Assembly: GCA_035627835.1 (NCBI GenBank) | Contig: DASPKX010000017.1 | Span: 1 to 36,743, forward strand | Direction: 5' to 3' | DNA from: DASPKX01 sp035627835 | GTDB taxonomy: Bacteria > Verrucomicrobiota > Verrucomicrobiia > Limisphaerales > SXQI01 | Length of the DNA: 36,743 nt | Shown: positions 1 to 9,238 of the stretch, one piece after another | How the letters are laid out: every line of letters starts with the position of its first letter | Numbering within the stretch: position 1 is the stretch's first letter | Program-made: the position numbers and the translations under genes | Notes under the pieces: generated by a model | Database searches by the model: none | The model's input: the letters and a program-made list of their open reading frames with translations, nothing else | What the model was told of the DNA's origin: nothing

Positions 1-1418
1 CCTCGATCCTAACGAGTTCTGTAACACTGATCTCCACTTCCACGAATCTCGTCGTCAGCGGGTTGATGACACGGTTCGAGATGGAGCCGATGGGGATGTT
101 CGAATTGGCGCCGGTCGGCGTGCCGATTGCCATCGTGGGTATTGCCTATATGTACTTCATCGGCAGACGGATGATTCCCGACCGCACGGAGGCGCGAGAT
201 CTGATGGCAGATTTCGGTGTTCGGCCATATCTGAGCGAAATCGTCATCCTGCCTAAGTCACCGCTAATTGGGAAAACGCTTAGCGAGGCAGGCTTGGGGA
301 GGGATTACGACCTGACTGTGGTGGGCGTCCTTCGCGACAAAGAAAAGAATCTCGTCCCCAGGAGCGAGCTTGAATTGAGAGAGGGCGATGTGCTGATGGT
401 GCATGCAGTGCCGGACTCATTGCTGAAAGTGAAGCACGCCACCGGCATCGACATAAAAGCGGACGTCAAGCACCCGGATCCCGCCGGGCACTCGAGCGAG
501 ATGCGCCTGGTCGAAGTGATCCTGCCGCCCAAGTCCGCACTGATCGGGCGCACATTGAGGGGGTATCGTTTCCGGGAGCGGTTCGGATTGCAGGTGCTCG
601 GGTTGAATCGGCACGGGGAAAATATTCGGGGCAAACTCAGCCAATTGCCGTTGCGGCTCGGGGATGTCCTTTTGCTGCAGGGCCCAGCCGCCAACATCAA
701 CACACTTCAGGATGATAACACCTTCCGCGTGCTGGGCATGGTGGGGGAGAATCGCCCAGCGAGGCACCGTGCGCGCCGCGCAATCCTGATATTTATGGGG
801 GCCCTCGCTCTTGGCTCATTGAAAATTGTGCCGTTCCCGGTGGCAGTGCTTCTCGGCAGCGTGGGGATGTTCCTCTCCAAGTGCGTGACGCCGGAGGAAG
901 CATATCGTGAGGTGGAATGGAAGGTGGTGATTCTCATTGGTTGCATGCTGGCTTTGGGCGCCGCCATGGAAGCCACAGGCACCGCGGAATACGTGGCGGG
1001 CAAAATTGTCGCGGTTGCCCGGGATGCGGGCCCTGTCGCTCTGTTGAGCGGGTTCTTTTTCCTGACCATCATCCTGACGCAGCCCATGTCTAACCAGGCC
1101 GCGGCGGTGGTGGTGCTTCCGGTCGCCATTGAGACGGCGCGGCAACTTGGCTTGAACGATAGAACCTTCGTAATGACAGTCGCCGTCGCCGCGAGTTGCT
1201 CTTACCTAACTCCTCTGGAGCCCTCCTGCCTGATGGTTTATGGGCCGGGGCGGTATCGCTTCATGGACTTCTTGAAGGTCGGGTCGCTGCTGACAATCCT
1301 CATCTACATTATTGCGATATTATTAATCCCGCGGGTTTGGCCATTGAATAAAGTGGGGCCCAAGCAGGCAGATCTGCCGCGGGGAGCGCCTGCAGCCCAA
1401 ATTGTCCCGGCAAATTAG
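1..1418 (+). CDS. SLC13-family (ArsB/NhaD-like) permease with two TrkA-C domains, 5' truncated by window edge
   Basis: The reading frame is open from base 3 and already encodes the family-typical TLISTSTNLVVSGLM stretch (a variant of the SLC13 signature TLIGTSTNLVV) upstream of the first ATG at 63. The gene therefore starts before the window, and the ATG at 63 is internal. After one membrane segment (MGMFELAPVGVPIAIVGIAY) come two cytosolic TrkA-C/RCK-C-like domains, each built as I-LP-KS-LIG-TL, hydrophobic strand, L--GD-LL. The C-terminal half has several hydrophobic helices, among them FPVAVLLGSVGMFLS, VVILIGCMLALGAAM and a segment with TQPMSNQAAAVVVLPVAIE. Family members are inner-membrane anion or Na+-coupled transporters, and the substrate cannot be read from the sequence. 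The next gene is convergent, 26 bp downstream. Family assignment is firm; substrate is unknown. Confidence 0.88.
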   Translation, partial: SILTSSVTLISTSTNLVVSGLMTRFEMEPMGMFELAPVGVPIAIVGIAYMYFIGRRMIPDRTEARDLMADFGVRPYLSEIVILPKSPLIGKTLSEAGLGRDYDLTVVGVLRDKEKNLVPRSELELREGDVLMVHAVPDSLLKVKHATGIDIKADVKHPDPAGHSSEMRLVEVILPPKSALIGRTLRGYRFRERFGLQVLGLNRHGENIRGKLSQLPLRLGDVLLLQGPAANINTLQDDNTFRVLGMVGENRPARHRARRAILIFMGALALGSLKIVPFPVAVLLGSVGMFLSKCVTPEEAYREVEWKVVILIGCMLALGAAMEATGTAEYVAGKIVAVARDAGPVALLSGFFFLTIILTQPMSNQAAAVVVLPVAIETARQLGLNDRTFVMTVAVAASCSYLTPLEPSCLMVYGPGRYRFMDFLKVGSLLTILIYIIAILLIPRVWPLNKVGPKQADLPRGAPAAQIVPAN

Positions 1419-1444
1419 GAGCACGTCAGGCTACTCGCAGCGGG

Positions 1445-4400
1445 TCAGCGATGCTGGCTGTCATTCAAGAGCAATCGAGCGGGGCCGGAATACTCGAGAA
1501 CCAGAAGATCCGGCGCCATGTCGTTATTAAAGTCAGCCGCGACGGGGGATCGTTGCTCGCCATACATTTCAACACCGCTTGCTGCGGCAGTCATCGGCTC
1601 AAAGGCGCCAGCGCCATCCCCGAGAAGCACTAGGCCCCGGCTGCTATCGAAGCGAAACGCCTCTGGGCGCACTCCGAAAAAGTTTTGCGCCAGAAAGATG
1701 TCCAACTCGCCATCGCGGTTGAAATCAGCTGCTGTCACGCCCATCGTGGGGGAAAGCTGAGCGTTAAGAGGCAGCGGGTGTGGTTGAAAAGCGCCGTTTC
1801 GCTGGAGAAACAATGTTGTGGCCAATGTGGTGATCGTTTGTTTTCCCGCAGTTTTGATCTGCTCGCCGAGAATGCGGCCCAGATCAGCGGAGGCATAGTC
1901 TGCATGGGTCGCGAAACGTTCGGCGATCGTCGGGGATGCCTTTCGGAGGATGCCTAAATCGTAATGCGGCAGGTCGGTTTGTAATTTCAGGTCTGGAGTG
2001 GCAGGGAAAATATCCAGAATCCCTTTTCCTTCGAAATCGCCGTAGTAGATGCTGAATGGCGGTTGCCACTGCGTGTTTAGGCCAAAATTCCCCGCGAGAA
2101 AATCAGAGGCTCCGTCCCCGTTAAAATCACCCACAGCAAGGCTGGTCCACCAACCGGTGTGCGGCGCAAGCCCAAGCTCCTCTGTGCGCTCCACAAGCGT
2201 CCCGTGCTCGTTAATGAATGCGCGGAGTGGCCCACCATCGGTGGCGACCACTAAATCGGGGGCTTTGTCGGTGTTAATGAAAACGAATTGGGCAGCCGTC
2301 ACATTGCCGAGATCCAGGAATGTCGGCTGCGCGGAATTCAGATCGCCGTTCGGGGAGCCCAGGAATAAGCAGGAATCGACACGCGCCGGGTATTTGCCGG
2401 GCAACAGGCGAGCGCACGCGAGGAGATCCGGCGAGCCATCCATGTTCACATCAGCGGAAGCTAAAGCGCCCCACAGCACATTCGTCAGGATTAAAGGTTT
2501 GGTTGTGCCATCCTTAAGATTCACCTGGTGCACACCGGAAGCTTTCCGTGAAGCGACATCGGGCATTTGGCTAACTGCTAGAATTCCTCCCGCTGGCGAG
2601 ACAATGGCAACCTGGTTAATCTCGCCTTCGCTCAATTTCAACGCTCGTGCGTTCGTGCTCGTGCTGGCGAACGGCAACCGCGCGGGGGGAGAGAAGCCCT
2701 TTCCGGCGAGGTTTGTGGCAACCTGCACACCTCCACCGAGGCCGCCGCTCAGGACGATGTCCATAAAGTTGTCCGCATTCAGGTCAACTGCTGCGGCTGC
2801 AGGCATGCCCGAACTCCATGAATGAATCAGCAAGGGTTGGGTCTCCCAGTCGTTCTGAATGAGCGGCCGGTGCGACCACTTCAGATCGCCGTCCGAAAAG
2901 AGCGGTGCGGATTTCGGAGACTTTGCGGCAGCTTGCACCTCTGTCGCAGGGGCTTCACTGACCTCAACCATGGCGTTTGCGGGCACGTTCGTGACGACAG
3001 TCTCCTTCCCGCTCCGCCACCGGACCTTGACCTGCACCGTGTCGGTAAGAGACCCCACGGCGAACATCCGAGCGGGGTCATCACTCGAAAGGAATCTTGT
3101 TCCCACCTGCATTTCCTGGGCCTGCGTAGGGAAGGCAGGGGCAGTGACTTCAATGCGCGCGCCAATCCCACGGGTGTTGGGGCGCTCACCTTTCAAGCGC
3201 ACCAGGAGGCGCGGCTTCAATGCTTCGTTCCGATAGACCAGCGCGGGAGCGTTCAAGCAGTTAACAACGGCATCCAGGTCACCGTCGTTGTCCAGATCCG
3301 CCAGCGCCATTCCGTGGGACACTTGCTTGGAATCGAAACCCCACGAAGCGCCTGTCTCCTGAAACCTGAGGCCGCGCAGGTTTTTGAATGCGTAATTGGG
3401 CGTTGCAAGCGGAGGAAACGTGCTCAGCACATGCCCGGTGCGCTGGCCGATCTTAGCACGAATTTCGGCATTGCGGGCGGTCGCGTCTAAATCTTGCGTG
3501 TCATAGGCATGGCCATTCGTCACGAGGATGTCCTCATAACCATCCAAATCGACATCGATGAAGACGGGGCACCACGCCCAATCGCTTGCGGCCAAATCGC
3601 TGTAGAAGGCGGTTTCAGCATACGTTCCATCGCCGCGGTTCCAATAAAGCATATTTCGGCGGACCTGCGGCCGATCCAGCGCGGCTTCCAAGGTTTCCGC
3701 CGCTGTGGGTGAAGCCGGGCTCATTTGGGTCATCCGCAGCTTGTGCTCGCGGCTGAGCATGTCCACGACCATAAAATCGTCGAAGCCATCGCGATCCAGG
3801 TCACCAAAATCCACCCCCATCGAAAAATGGCTGCTGATGCGGATAGCATGGCGGGCAATCGCCTGGAATTTACCCGCACCTTTGTTGATCCAAATCCGGT
3901 CAGGATTTTGGAAGTCATTGCAGACGTAAATGTCAGGAAGACCGTCCTGGTTCATGTCGCGAATGGCCACGCTGAGCCCCATGTCCCACAGCTCCTCCTT
4001 CAGCGCTTCGCCCGTTTCATTCAGGAAGGCGCCCGAGGTGAAAGGCAGTTGTCGGAAAGAGCCATTGCCATCGTTGACGTAATAACGGTCCGGTTCGCCA
4101 TATTCGATAATCGTGCCATTGAGGATTTTTAGGCGATTGCGCATGCGGCCAACCACAACTTCGCGGCCTTGCTGCATCGTCACGGGAACTCGGCCACCGC
4201 TCCGTATTGTTTTAGCGCCGTAATTGGCGACGTACAGATCAAGATCCCCATCACCATCCATGTCCCCGAGCGCAACGGAACTCGCGCCGGTTTCGCCAGC
4301 GAATCCAGGCGGAACGCTCAGCGTGAATTTGCCTTTCCCATCGTTCAAGAAGAGCTTCGTTCCAACGTCTGTGAACGTGAGCACAAGGTCGAGATCATCA

Positions 4401-4831
4401 TCGCCATCCAGATCCGCAAAAGCAGCCCCATGGGCAAATTGCCGTTCGAGAGCAACTCCAGCATCCGCGCTGATGTCTTTAAACCTCCAGCCGCCGAGGT
4501 TTTTGAAAAGGGAGGTGCGGCCCCCAATGTTCGCGAGGAATACGTCGCAGAAACCATCTCCATCCACATCACCTAAAGCGACCCCGGCGCCATTGAGCAG
4601 GTTATGGTTTGCTTCCTGGTCAGCCTGGCTTAGGAAATTTGTGAAGAGCAGACCAGTCTCTTTGCCGTCTGTAAGAGTGAAACCATCAGCTCGCGCTTGG
4701 CTGGGCGTGACAGTGGCGATTCGGTGCGCCGCGAACGGCTTCCATTCCACCGCCTCGGTGGAAGGTCGGCCGAGCTCAAGAACGATGAACAGAGCAGATG
4801 CGGAGGTGCGCAGCAGTGTCGGCCAAGGCAT
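1445..4831 (-). CDS. Large secreted FG-GAP (VCBS) repeat protein with ASPIC/UnbV domain, CRTAC1 type
   Basis: This 1128-residue protein has a weak N-terminal hydrophobic stretch (about residues 6-20) compatible with export. Calcium-binding FG-GAP/VCBS loops of the D-(D/N)-D-G--D form recur at about residues 88-96, 140-148, 190-198, 292-300, 344-352, 426-434 and 512-520. An ASPIC/UnbV domain lies at about 540-625, with the RGIGARIEV and VRWRSGKE motifs. At least five more repeats follow, including DLNADNFMDIV, DVNMDGSPDLL, DFNGDGASDFL and DFNRDGELDIF. Such proteins are predicted beta-propellers acting outside the cell, and partners are unknown. The ATG at 4829-4831 is used. The gene lies 58 bp after trpC on the same strand and could be read through from it. 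The length, with repeats on both sides of ASPIC, suggests two propellers. Fold is confident, function unknown. Confidence 0.9.
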   Translation of the reverse strand: MPWPTLLRTSASALFIVLELGRPSTEAVEWKPFAAHRIATVTPSQARADGFTLTDGKETGLLFTNFLSQADQEANHNLLNGAGVALGDVDGDGFCDVFLANIGGRTSLFKNLGGWRFKDISADAGVALERQFAHGAAFADLDGDDDLDLVLTFTDVGTKLFLNDGKGKFTLSVPPGFAGETGASSVALGDMDGDGDLDLYVANYGAKTIRSGGRVPVTMQQGREVVVGRMRNRLKILNGTIIEYGEPDRYYVNDGNGSFRQLPFTSGAFLNETGEALKEELWDMGLSVAIRDMNQDGLPDIYVCNDFQNPDRIWINKGAGKFQAIARHAIRISSHFSMGVDFGDLDRDGFDDFMVVDMLSREHKLRMTQMSPASPTAAETLEAALDRPQVRRNMLYWNRGDGTYAETAFYSDLAASDWAWCPVFIDVDLDGYEDILVTNGHAYDTQDLDATARNAEIRAKIGQRTGHVLSTFPPLATPNYAFKNLRGLRFQETGASWGFDSKQVSHGMALADLDNDGDLDAVVNCLNAPALVYRNEALKPRLLVRLKGERPNTRGIGARIEVTAPAFPTQAQEMQVGTRFLSSDDPARMFAVGSLTDTVQVKVRWRSGKETVVTNVPANAMVEVSEAPATEVQAAAKSPKSAPLFSDGDLKWSHRPLIQNDWETQPLLIHSWSSGMPAAAAVDLNADNFMDIVLSGGLGGGVQVATNLAGKGFSPPARLPFASTSTNARALKLSEGEINQVAIVSPAGGILAVSQMPDVASRKASGVHQVNLKDGTTKPLILTNVLWGALASADVNMDGSPDLLACARLLPGKYPARVDSCLFLGSPNGDLNSAQPTFLDLGNVTAAQFVFINTDKAPDLVVATDGGPLRAFINEHGTLVERTEELGLAPHTGWWTSLAVGDFNGDGASDFLAGNFGLNTQWQPPFSIYYGDFEGKGILDIFPATPDLKLQTDLPHYDLGILRKASPTIAERFATHADYASADLGRILGEQIKTAGKQTITTLATTLFLQRNGAFQPHPLPLNAQLSPTMGVTAADFNRDGELDIFLAQNFFGVRPEAFRFDSSRGLVLLGDGAGAFEPMTAAASGVEMYGEQRSPVAADFNNDMAPDLLVLEYSGPARLLLNDSQHR

Positions 4832-4889
4832 TCATGGCACCACTACAGCAGGATTATACAAAGAGCAAGAGACTTTGGCGGAACGCTGC

Positions 4890-5690
4890 TTAAGCAGCCA
4901 AAAGATCGTCAATTTTGGCGCTGATGTCTTGCTCACGCATCAATGATTCACCGACTAAAATTGCATTTGCGCCGCACGCAATCATTCGCTGCACATCGGC
5001 CCGCGTGTGGATCCCGCTTTCTGCAACAAGCAAAGGCTGCCGCGGCGACGCTGAAGCAAGCCGGCGTGCGAGGGTTTCAGTGGTCGCGATATCCACCTTG
5101 AAGGTTTTCAGGTCTCGATTATTGACGCCAATGATTGGAGCCTGAAGGCGGAGCGCGCGCTCCAACTCCTGTTGATCATGAACCTCGAGCAGCACACCGA
5201 GCCCAACGCTCTTCGCCAAGGCCATAAACTCTGCTATTTGATCATCGTTCAGGATGGCGGCAATCAACAGTATGGCATCTGCCCCCCATTCCACCGATTC
5301 CAAGATCTGGCGTTCGTGGATGATGAAGTCTTTCCGTAAAAGTGGGATGCGAACGGCGTCACGAATTTGCCGAAGATACTCGAGAGAGCCTTGGAAGAAC
5401 TTTTCGTCTGTGAGCACCGAAAGGCATGAGGCGCCCGCATCCTCGTACTCCCGCGCCAGGGCGACGGGATCGAAGTCTTCTCGGATAACTCCTGCGGAAG
5501 GGGAGGCCTTCTTAACCTCAGCGATCAGAGCGATGCTGCCGCGCCGAGGATAACGAAGGTCCGTCTCGAATGGTCTGCGTGCGCCGTGGGCCTTGAGCGC
5601 CCAGCGCAAATGGTCCGGGGACACTGGCCGGGCCTGGAGACGGCTGACTTCCTGCCGCTTCTCCTCAACTATCTTTTCAAGAATGTTCAT
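4890..5690 (-). CDS. trpC: Indole-3-glycerol phosphate synthase
   Basis: The enzyme closes the indole ring by converting 1-(o-carboxyphenylamino)-1-deoxyribulose 5-phosphate to indole-3-glycerol phosphate, in cytosolic tryptophan synthesis. The hallmark TIM-barrel motifs appear in order: AEVKKASPSAG (catalytic Glu and Lys near strand 1), LSVLTDEKFFQGS, LLRKDFIIHE (catalytic Lys), GADAILLIAAIL, LLEVHD, IIGVNNRDLKTF, LLVAESGIHT and GANAILVGESLM. I chose the ATG at 5690 (MNILEKIVEEK, a typical TrpC N terminus), giving 266 residues. An in-frame TTG 15 bases upstream is possible but has no better ribosome site. It lies 54 bp downstream of prfB on the same strand, and no other trp gene is in the window, so the pathway is dispersed in this genome. 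Very confident. Confidence 0.97.
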   Translation of the reverse strand: MNILEKIVEEKRQEVSRLQARPVSPDHLRWALKAHGARRPFETDLRYPRRGSIALIAEVKKASPSAGVIREDFDPVALAREYEDAGASCLSVLTDEKFFQGSLEYLRQIRDAVRIPLLRKDFIIHERQILESVEWGADAILLIAAILNDDQIAEFMALAKSVGLGVLLEVHDQQELERALRLQAPIIGVNNRDLKTFKVDIATTETLARRLASASPRQPLLVAESGIHTRADVQRMIACGANAILVGESLMREQDISAKIDDLLAA

Positions 5691-5744
5691 CCTTGTTGCG
5701 GGCAATTATGCAGGGGGTTCCGTGCGCGTAAAGGGTTGCCCGCT

Positions 5745-6891
5745 TTATTCCTCATCTTCATCGCGAGCGCCGCTCATTCGCTTCGCGGGGCAGCCCGCGC
5801 GCAACCAGGCGTTGACGAATTGATCCAGATCGCCATCCATCACTGCTTGCACGTCGCTTGTCTGCACACCTGTGCGCAGATCCTTGACCATGCGATATGG
5901 CTGAAAGACGTAGCTGCGAATTTGATTGCCCCAGGAAATACTGCCTTTTTCGCCGTAGAACCGCTCCATCTCGGCTTTTTGCGCATCAATGCGCATCGCG
6001 TAAATGCGGGAGAGAATCATCTTCATCGCGGTCGCGCGATTCTGGTGCTGTGAACGCTGGCTTTGAGAACTGACGACAATCCCTGTGGGAACGTGGGTGA
6101 TGCGAACAGCGGTTTCAACTTTGTTGACGTTCTGTCCCCCCTTTCCGCCAGAGCGGAAGGTGTCCACCTGAAACTCATTCGGCGGGATGTCCAACTCAGG
6201 CGCTTCCTCGATTTCGGCGATCACATCCACGCTGCAAAAGCTCGTGTGGCGGCGCTGGTTCGAATCAAAAGGGGAGATGCGCACGAGGCGGTGAACCCCT
6301 CGTTCGGCTTTGGCGAACCCATAGGCGTTCTCACCCTCGATCCGCATAGTCACACTCTTGATTCCAGCCGTTTCGCCCTGGAGCGCGTCTTCAACCTCGA
6401 TCGACCAGCCGCGCAGCTCGGCCCAACGCTGGTACATGCGCATCAGCATGCTCGCCCAATCGCAGGACTCGGTCCCGCCAGCGCCAGCATTAATCGTCAG
6501 AATGGCGTTGTTGCGGTCATGGGGGCCGGTCAGGAGAATTTGCAGCTCAAAGCCATCCAACTCTCTGGTGAAGGAGGTCAAATCCTTCGTCAAATCCTGC
6601 TCGATAACAGCCTGGGAAGCAGCGGGCTCAGCTTCGCCTAGTTCAAGCATGACTTTGAAGTCATCAATCCGGCGCTCCGCAGCGAGGATCGGCTCAATCC
6701 GTTTCCGGATTGAATTGGCTTCGTTGATGGTCCTTTGGGCCTGCTCCCGATTGTTCCAGAAGGAATCGGCGGCCATCTGAGCTTCCAGCTCTACCAGCTT
6801 CCGTTGCAAGCTGGCGACGTCAAAGAAACCTCCGTAATTGGGAGACCTTCTGCGCTTTCTCGTCCACCTGGCTGCGAATGACCTCAAACAT
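5745..6891 (-). CDS. prfB: Peptide chain release factor 2, expressed by programmed +1 frameshift
   Basis: RF2 reads UGA and UAA stop codons and triggers peptide hydrolysis on the ribosome. The true ATG is at 6889-6891 and starts a 23-codon leader (MFEVIRSQVDEKAQ...). The leader ends in CTT followed by an in-frame TGA at 6820-6822. Skipping one base puts the ribosome in the main frame, which continues DVASLQRKLVELEAQ and gives about 381 residues in total. The main frame has the RF2 stop-recognition tripeptide in RISPFD and the catalytic GGQ in SGGKGGQNVNKVETAVRIT. A start at the TTG at 6885-6887 would give an unlikely basic N terminus and ignores the frameshift. The gene follows the Calx-beta gene by 54 bp and precedes trpC by 54 bp. 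Regulation is autogenous: scarce RF2 favours frameshifting. Identity is very confident. Confidence 0.97.
6819..6833 (-). promoter_or_regulatory. prfB: prfB programmed +1 frameshift site
   Basis: On the minus strand the site reads GGAGG, TTT, CTT, TGA, C. This has the same spacing as the classical bacterial RF2 site: an internal Shine-Dalgarno-like GGAGG (6829-6833), three bases, the slippery CTT (6823-6825), the TGA stop (6820-6822), and a following C that weakens termination. All canonical elements are present, so this is a regulatory site and not a sequencing error. Confidence 0.96.
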
Positions 6892-6945
6892 AAGAGCGCA
6901 GGAATTTACGCGCCTTTGGCCATTTGCCTAGTGAAAACGAACGCG

Positions 6946-7572
6946 TTACTGGCGAAGCCGATAGAAGAAATTCGCAGCGCCGAGGGGTTCGGAGACGGTC
7001 CAATCTTTTCCCACCTGTTTGGGCGCGGTATTAACAGCTTCCCACACGCCAGAGGCGGGATTCGCGCTGCGCTCCAGAACTCCTTCACGCGAGTTCACTG
7101 GCCAAGAGATCATCAAGGATTGATTTAAGCCAGGCGCAATCTTCAGACGAGCGGGCGGAAGGCTGATCGCAGCATCGTGAATGGTCACTGCCGCGCGTTC
7201 TTGAGTAATGAGGCAGTTGAACCCGGGGTTCGACAGGACGATCTCCAACGTTTCAGCGCCTTCGCTCTCGCCATCAAGCGTGACAGGGATGGAGAAAGTT
7301 TTGAAACCTTCTCCAGCCCTGAAATTGATTGTCCCACCCATCGCTCCGAAATCCAGGCCTGCTTCAGCAGTGCCATCTTCGAGCGAAAATTCGCAGCTCG
7401 CGGGCTCACGAAATTCACCGGTCCGGACCAAAGTGACCACCAGGTTGGTTGCTGCCTCGCTGACTTCGTAATGGGCAGCGTCGAAAGCTATGAGCGCAGG
7501 GGTGCGGTAGGATGCAGATACGGCCGCTTGGGTGAGGGCCGCCACAGTCAGGAGGGCTAACAGTTGGCGCAT
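6946..7572 (-). CDS. Secreted Calx-beta domain protein
   Basis: A 208-residue protein starting at ATG 7572. A clear signal peptide covers residues 1 to about 20 (MRQLLALLTVAALTQAAVSA). One Calx-beta domain follows at about residues 27-125, with the family pattern F--A-YEVSE then VVTLVRTG, the D--AEAGLDF loop, FRAGE--KTFSIPVTLD, GAETLEIVLSNP and AAVTIHDA. The C-terminal part, LMISWPVN to FFYRLRQ, matches the short beta-rich end often seen on secreted proteins of Verrucomicrobiota. Calx-beta domains bind calcium and usually serve adhesion. Here there is a single copy and no anchoring domain, so the role is unknown. It is upstream of prfB on the same strand. Confidence 0.85.
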   Translation of the reverse strand: MRQLLALLTVAALTQAAVSASYRTPALIAFDAAHYEVSEAATNLVVTLVRTGEFREPASCEFSLEDGTAEAGLDFGAMGGTINFRAGEGFKTFSIPVTLDGESEGAETLEIVLSNPGFNCLITQERAAVTIHDAAISLPPARLKIAPGLNQSLMISWPVNSREGVLERSANPASGVWEAVNTAPKQVGKDWTVSEPLGAANFFYRLRQ

Positions 7573-7722
7573 AATATTTAGCTGCTTGGCTCAGGGCAGG
7601 CCGACGCAGCGATTCAACCTTATCCATCGCCAGTCCCCTCGCTATGGGGCAGCCGCCCGGAACCGAACATGGCATTCGTTGGTCCGCCGCCTAAGGGTTT
7701 CTCTGAGCGCAACTCCGTTTGA

Positions 7723-7754
7723 CAAAAACAAAAACCGCGAACTTTCGTTCGCGG
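7723..7754 (-). terminator. Rho-independent terminator of the DUF4142 gene
   Basis: A perfect 8-bp stem CCGCGAAC/GTTCGCGG (7735-7742 with 7747-7754) encloses a 4-base loop. Read on the minus strand, it is followed by two runs of five T separated by one G (7723-7734). It lies 27 bp beyond the stop of the gene ending at 7781. This is a strong intrinsic terminator in the expected orientation. Confidence 0.88.
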
Positions 7755-7780
7755 TGCGTCAGCTCAGATGAGCTGTTCGA

Positions 7781-9238
7781 TTATTTGTCGAGATCCACGT
7801 CAGCGTCGATCTTCACGTCTTTGCCGGAGCGAGTCTCGATCTCAGAGCGGGATTCGCTGCGGGCAGGGGCGCCGACAGCAGTGTCAGCGTCGCGGTCAAG
7901 GTTCACGTCCGCGTTCACTTCGGCGTCATCCATGTCAACGTCCACATCGGCATCAGCGTCGCGGCGAGGAGCTGGGAAAATCCCAGCAAGCTTGCCGTCG
8001 CTCTTGTTGCTGTTGAACCACAGAACCCGGTTGTCACCCTTGCGGAATGGAATGCCAAGGATGCGGCCATCGCCCTTGCGAGTTTCAACGCCCAGCGTCT
8101 CGTTGTCTCCTTCTTCGGTCTTCACACCGAGGGTGCGGCCATCGTTAGGATCGGTCTTCAGATCGATGTCGTGGTCAGTCGAGATGTCAGCATCCAAACC
8201 TTTCTTATTGGTGTCGACATCAACGGAACCTTTAACTTCACGGTCGCTGTTGACTTCGCTGCGAGCAGCGCCGCCGACCGCGTCGCGATTGACGTCAACA
8301 TCAGCATCTGCCTTCACCTCAATGCCGTCGTCGGTGTCCACATCGACCTTAGCCTCAGCTTTGTTGCCGCCGGGAGCTGGCACAACGCCCAGGATCTTGC
8401 CGTCACCCTTGTCGGTGCTCAGCCCAAGAACCTTGCCGTCGCCTTCCTGGGTTTTGATGCCGAGAGTTTCGCCATCGCCGGGAACAGTCTTTACGCCGAG
8501 GGTTTTGCCATCGTCTTTGTTAGTCTCAACGTCGGTCTTCACTTCCACCCCGTCGCCGGTATCCACGTCCAGCTTGGCGTCAGCTTTGGAATCACCTGCG
8601 TTGATGCTCCCTTTGGCTTCGCCCTGCGCGCCAGTTTCAGCGGAAGCAGCGGCGCCCACGCTTGTGTCTTCGTCAGTTTCCAGATCAGCAGTGACGTTCA
8701 AGTCACCTTCAGCAACGCCAACAGTTTTGGCGATCGTCTGGGCCTGAGTGAGGTGCTCGCGAAGGACTGGAAGAGTCTTCTCAACGAAGCTCTTCAGTTC
8801 AGCGTCCTTCACCTCAGTCTGAGCCTTCTCGAATTTCGCGACATCCTTCTTGTGATGCTTAACTGCATCGGTCATGAAGGCCTTGTCGAATTCGGCGCCC
8901 GTTTTGCCCTGGAGCTTGCTCATCTTCCCATGGGACTGGTCTTCCGCAGGGAGTTGAACGCCGCGTTTTTGGGCGATCTGTTTCAGCTCGGTATTGGCCT
9001 TGGTGTGATCCCGTTCGAGGCGCTGGGAAAATTCCTTCACCTGGGAATTTTGACCATGTTGCTGCCCCATTTTGGCCATATGGACTTCCATTTGGCCGCT
9101 CTTGGCCGCTTGCTTGATGAAAGCGGTGTCTTTGTCGTGGTCCTCAGCCTGGAGCGCAAAGCTCGCGCCGAGCGCTGCCACTGCTACGAGGCCTTGCCGC
9201 AGACAGCGCAAGGCCAGGGTCGGTTTTAAGTTTTCCAT
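7781..9238 (-). CDS. DUF4142 protein with a long Asp/Gly-rich repeat tail
   Basis: I chose the ATG at 9238, preceded by AGAGGA (9248-9253); the GTG at 9256 would overlap this ribosome site. The product is 485 residues. A signal peptide covers about residues 1-31 (ending ALQA). A DUF4142 domain, a ferritin-like four-helix fold often found in the periplasm, lies at about 34-172: FIKQAAKSGQMEVHMAKMG, SQRLERDHTKAN and AVKHHKKDVAKFEKA. After residue 180 the protein is acidic and repetitive. Two arrays, at about 242-290 and 365-424, consist of 11-13-residue units of the form DG(K/R/E)-LG(V/I)-T--G. Asp/Val-rich strings (DVDVDMDD) separate and follow them. A strong terminator follows. The domain is confident; the tail is unlike a standard DUF4142 protein and its role is unknown. 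Confidence 0.85.
   Translation of the reverse strand: MENLKPTLALRCLRQGLVAVAALGASFALQAEDHDKDTAFIKQAAKSGQMEVHMAKMGQQHGQNSQVKEFSQRLERDHTKANTELKQIAQKRGVQLPAEDQSHGKMSKLQGKTGAEFDKAFMTDAVKHHKKDVAKFEKAQTEVKDAELKSFVEKTLPVLREHLTQAQTIAKTVGVAEGDLNVTADLETDEDTSVGAAASAETGAQGEAKGSINAGDSKADAKLDVDTGDGVEVKTDVETNKDDGKTLGVKTVPGDGETLGIKTQEGDGKVLGLSTDKGDGKILGVVPAPGGNKAEAKVDVDTDDGIEVKADADVDVNRDAVGGAARSEVNSDREVKGSVDVDTNKKGLDADISTDHDIDLKTDPNDGRTLGVKTEEGDNETLGVETRKGDGRILGIPFRKGDNRVLWFNSNKSDGKLAGIFPAPRRDADADVDVDMDDAEVNADVNLDRDADTAVGAPARSESRSEIETRSGKDVKIDADVDLDK

Noticed and set aside
7573..7722. tRNA or other structured RNA between the Calx-beta and DUF4142 genes
   Set aside because: No cloverleaf with TTCGA arm and matching acceptor stem could be drawn; only the terminator hairpin next to it is convincing.
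7719..9229. Plus-strand frames of 342 and 352 residues across the DUF4142 gene
   Set aside because: They are Ser/Thr- or Val-rich mirror images of the Asp/Gly repeat tail on the opposite strand; the minus frame has signal peptide, ribosome site and terminator.
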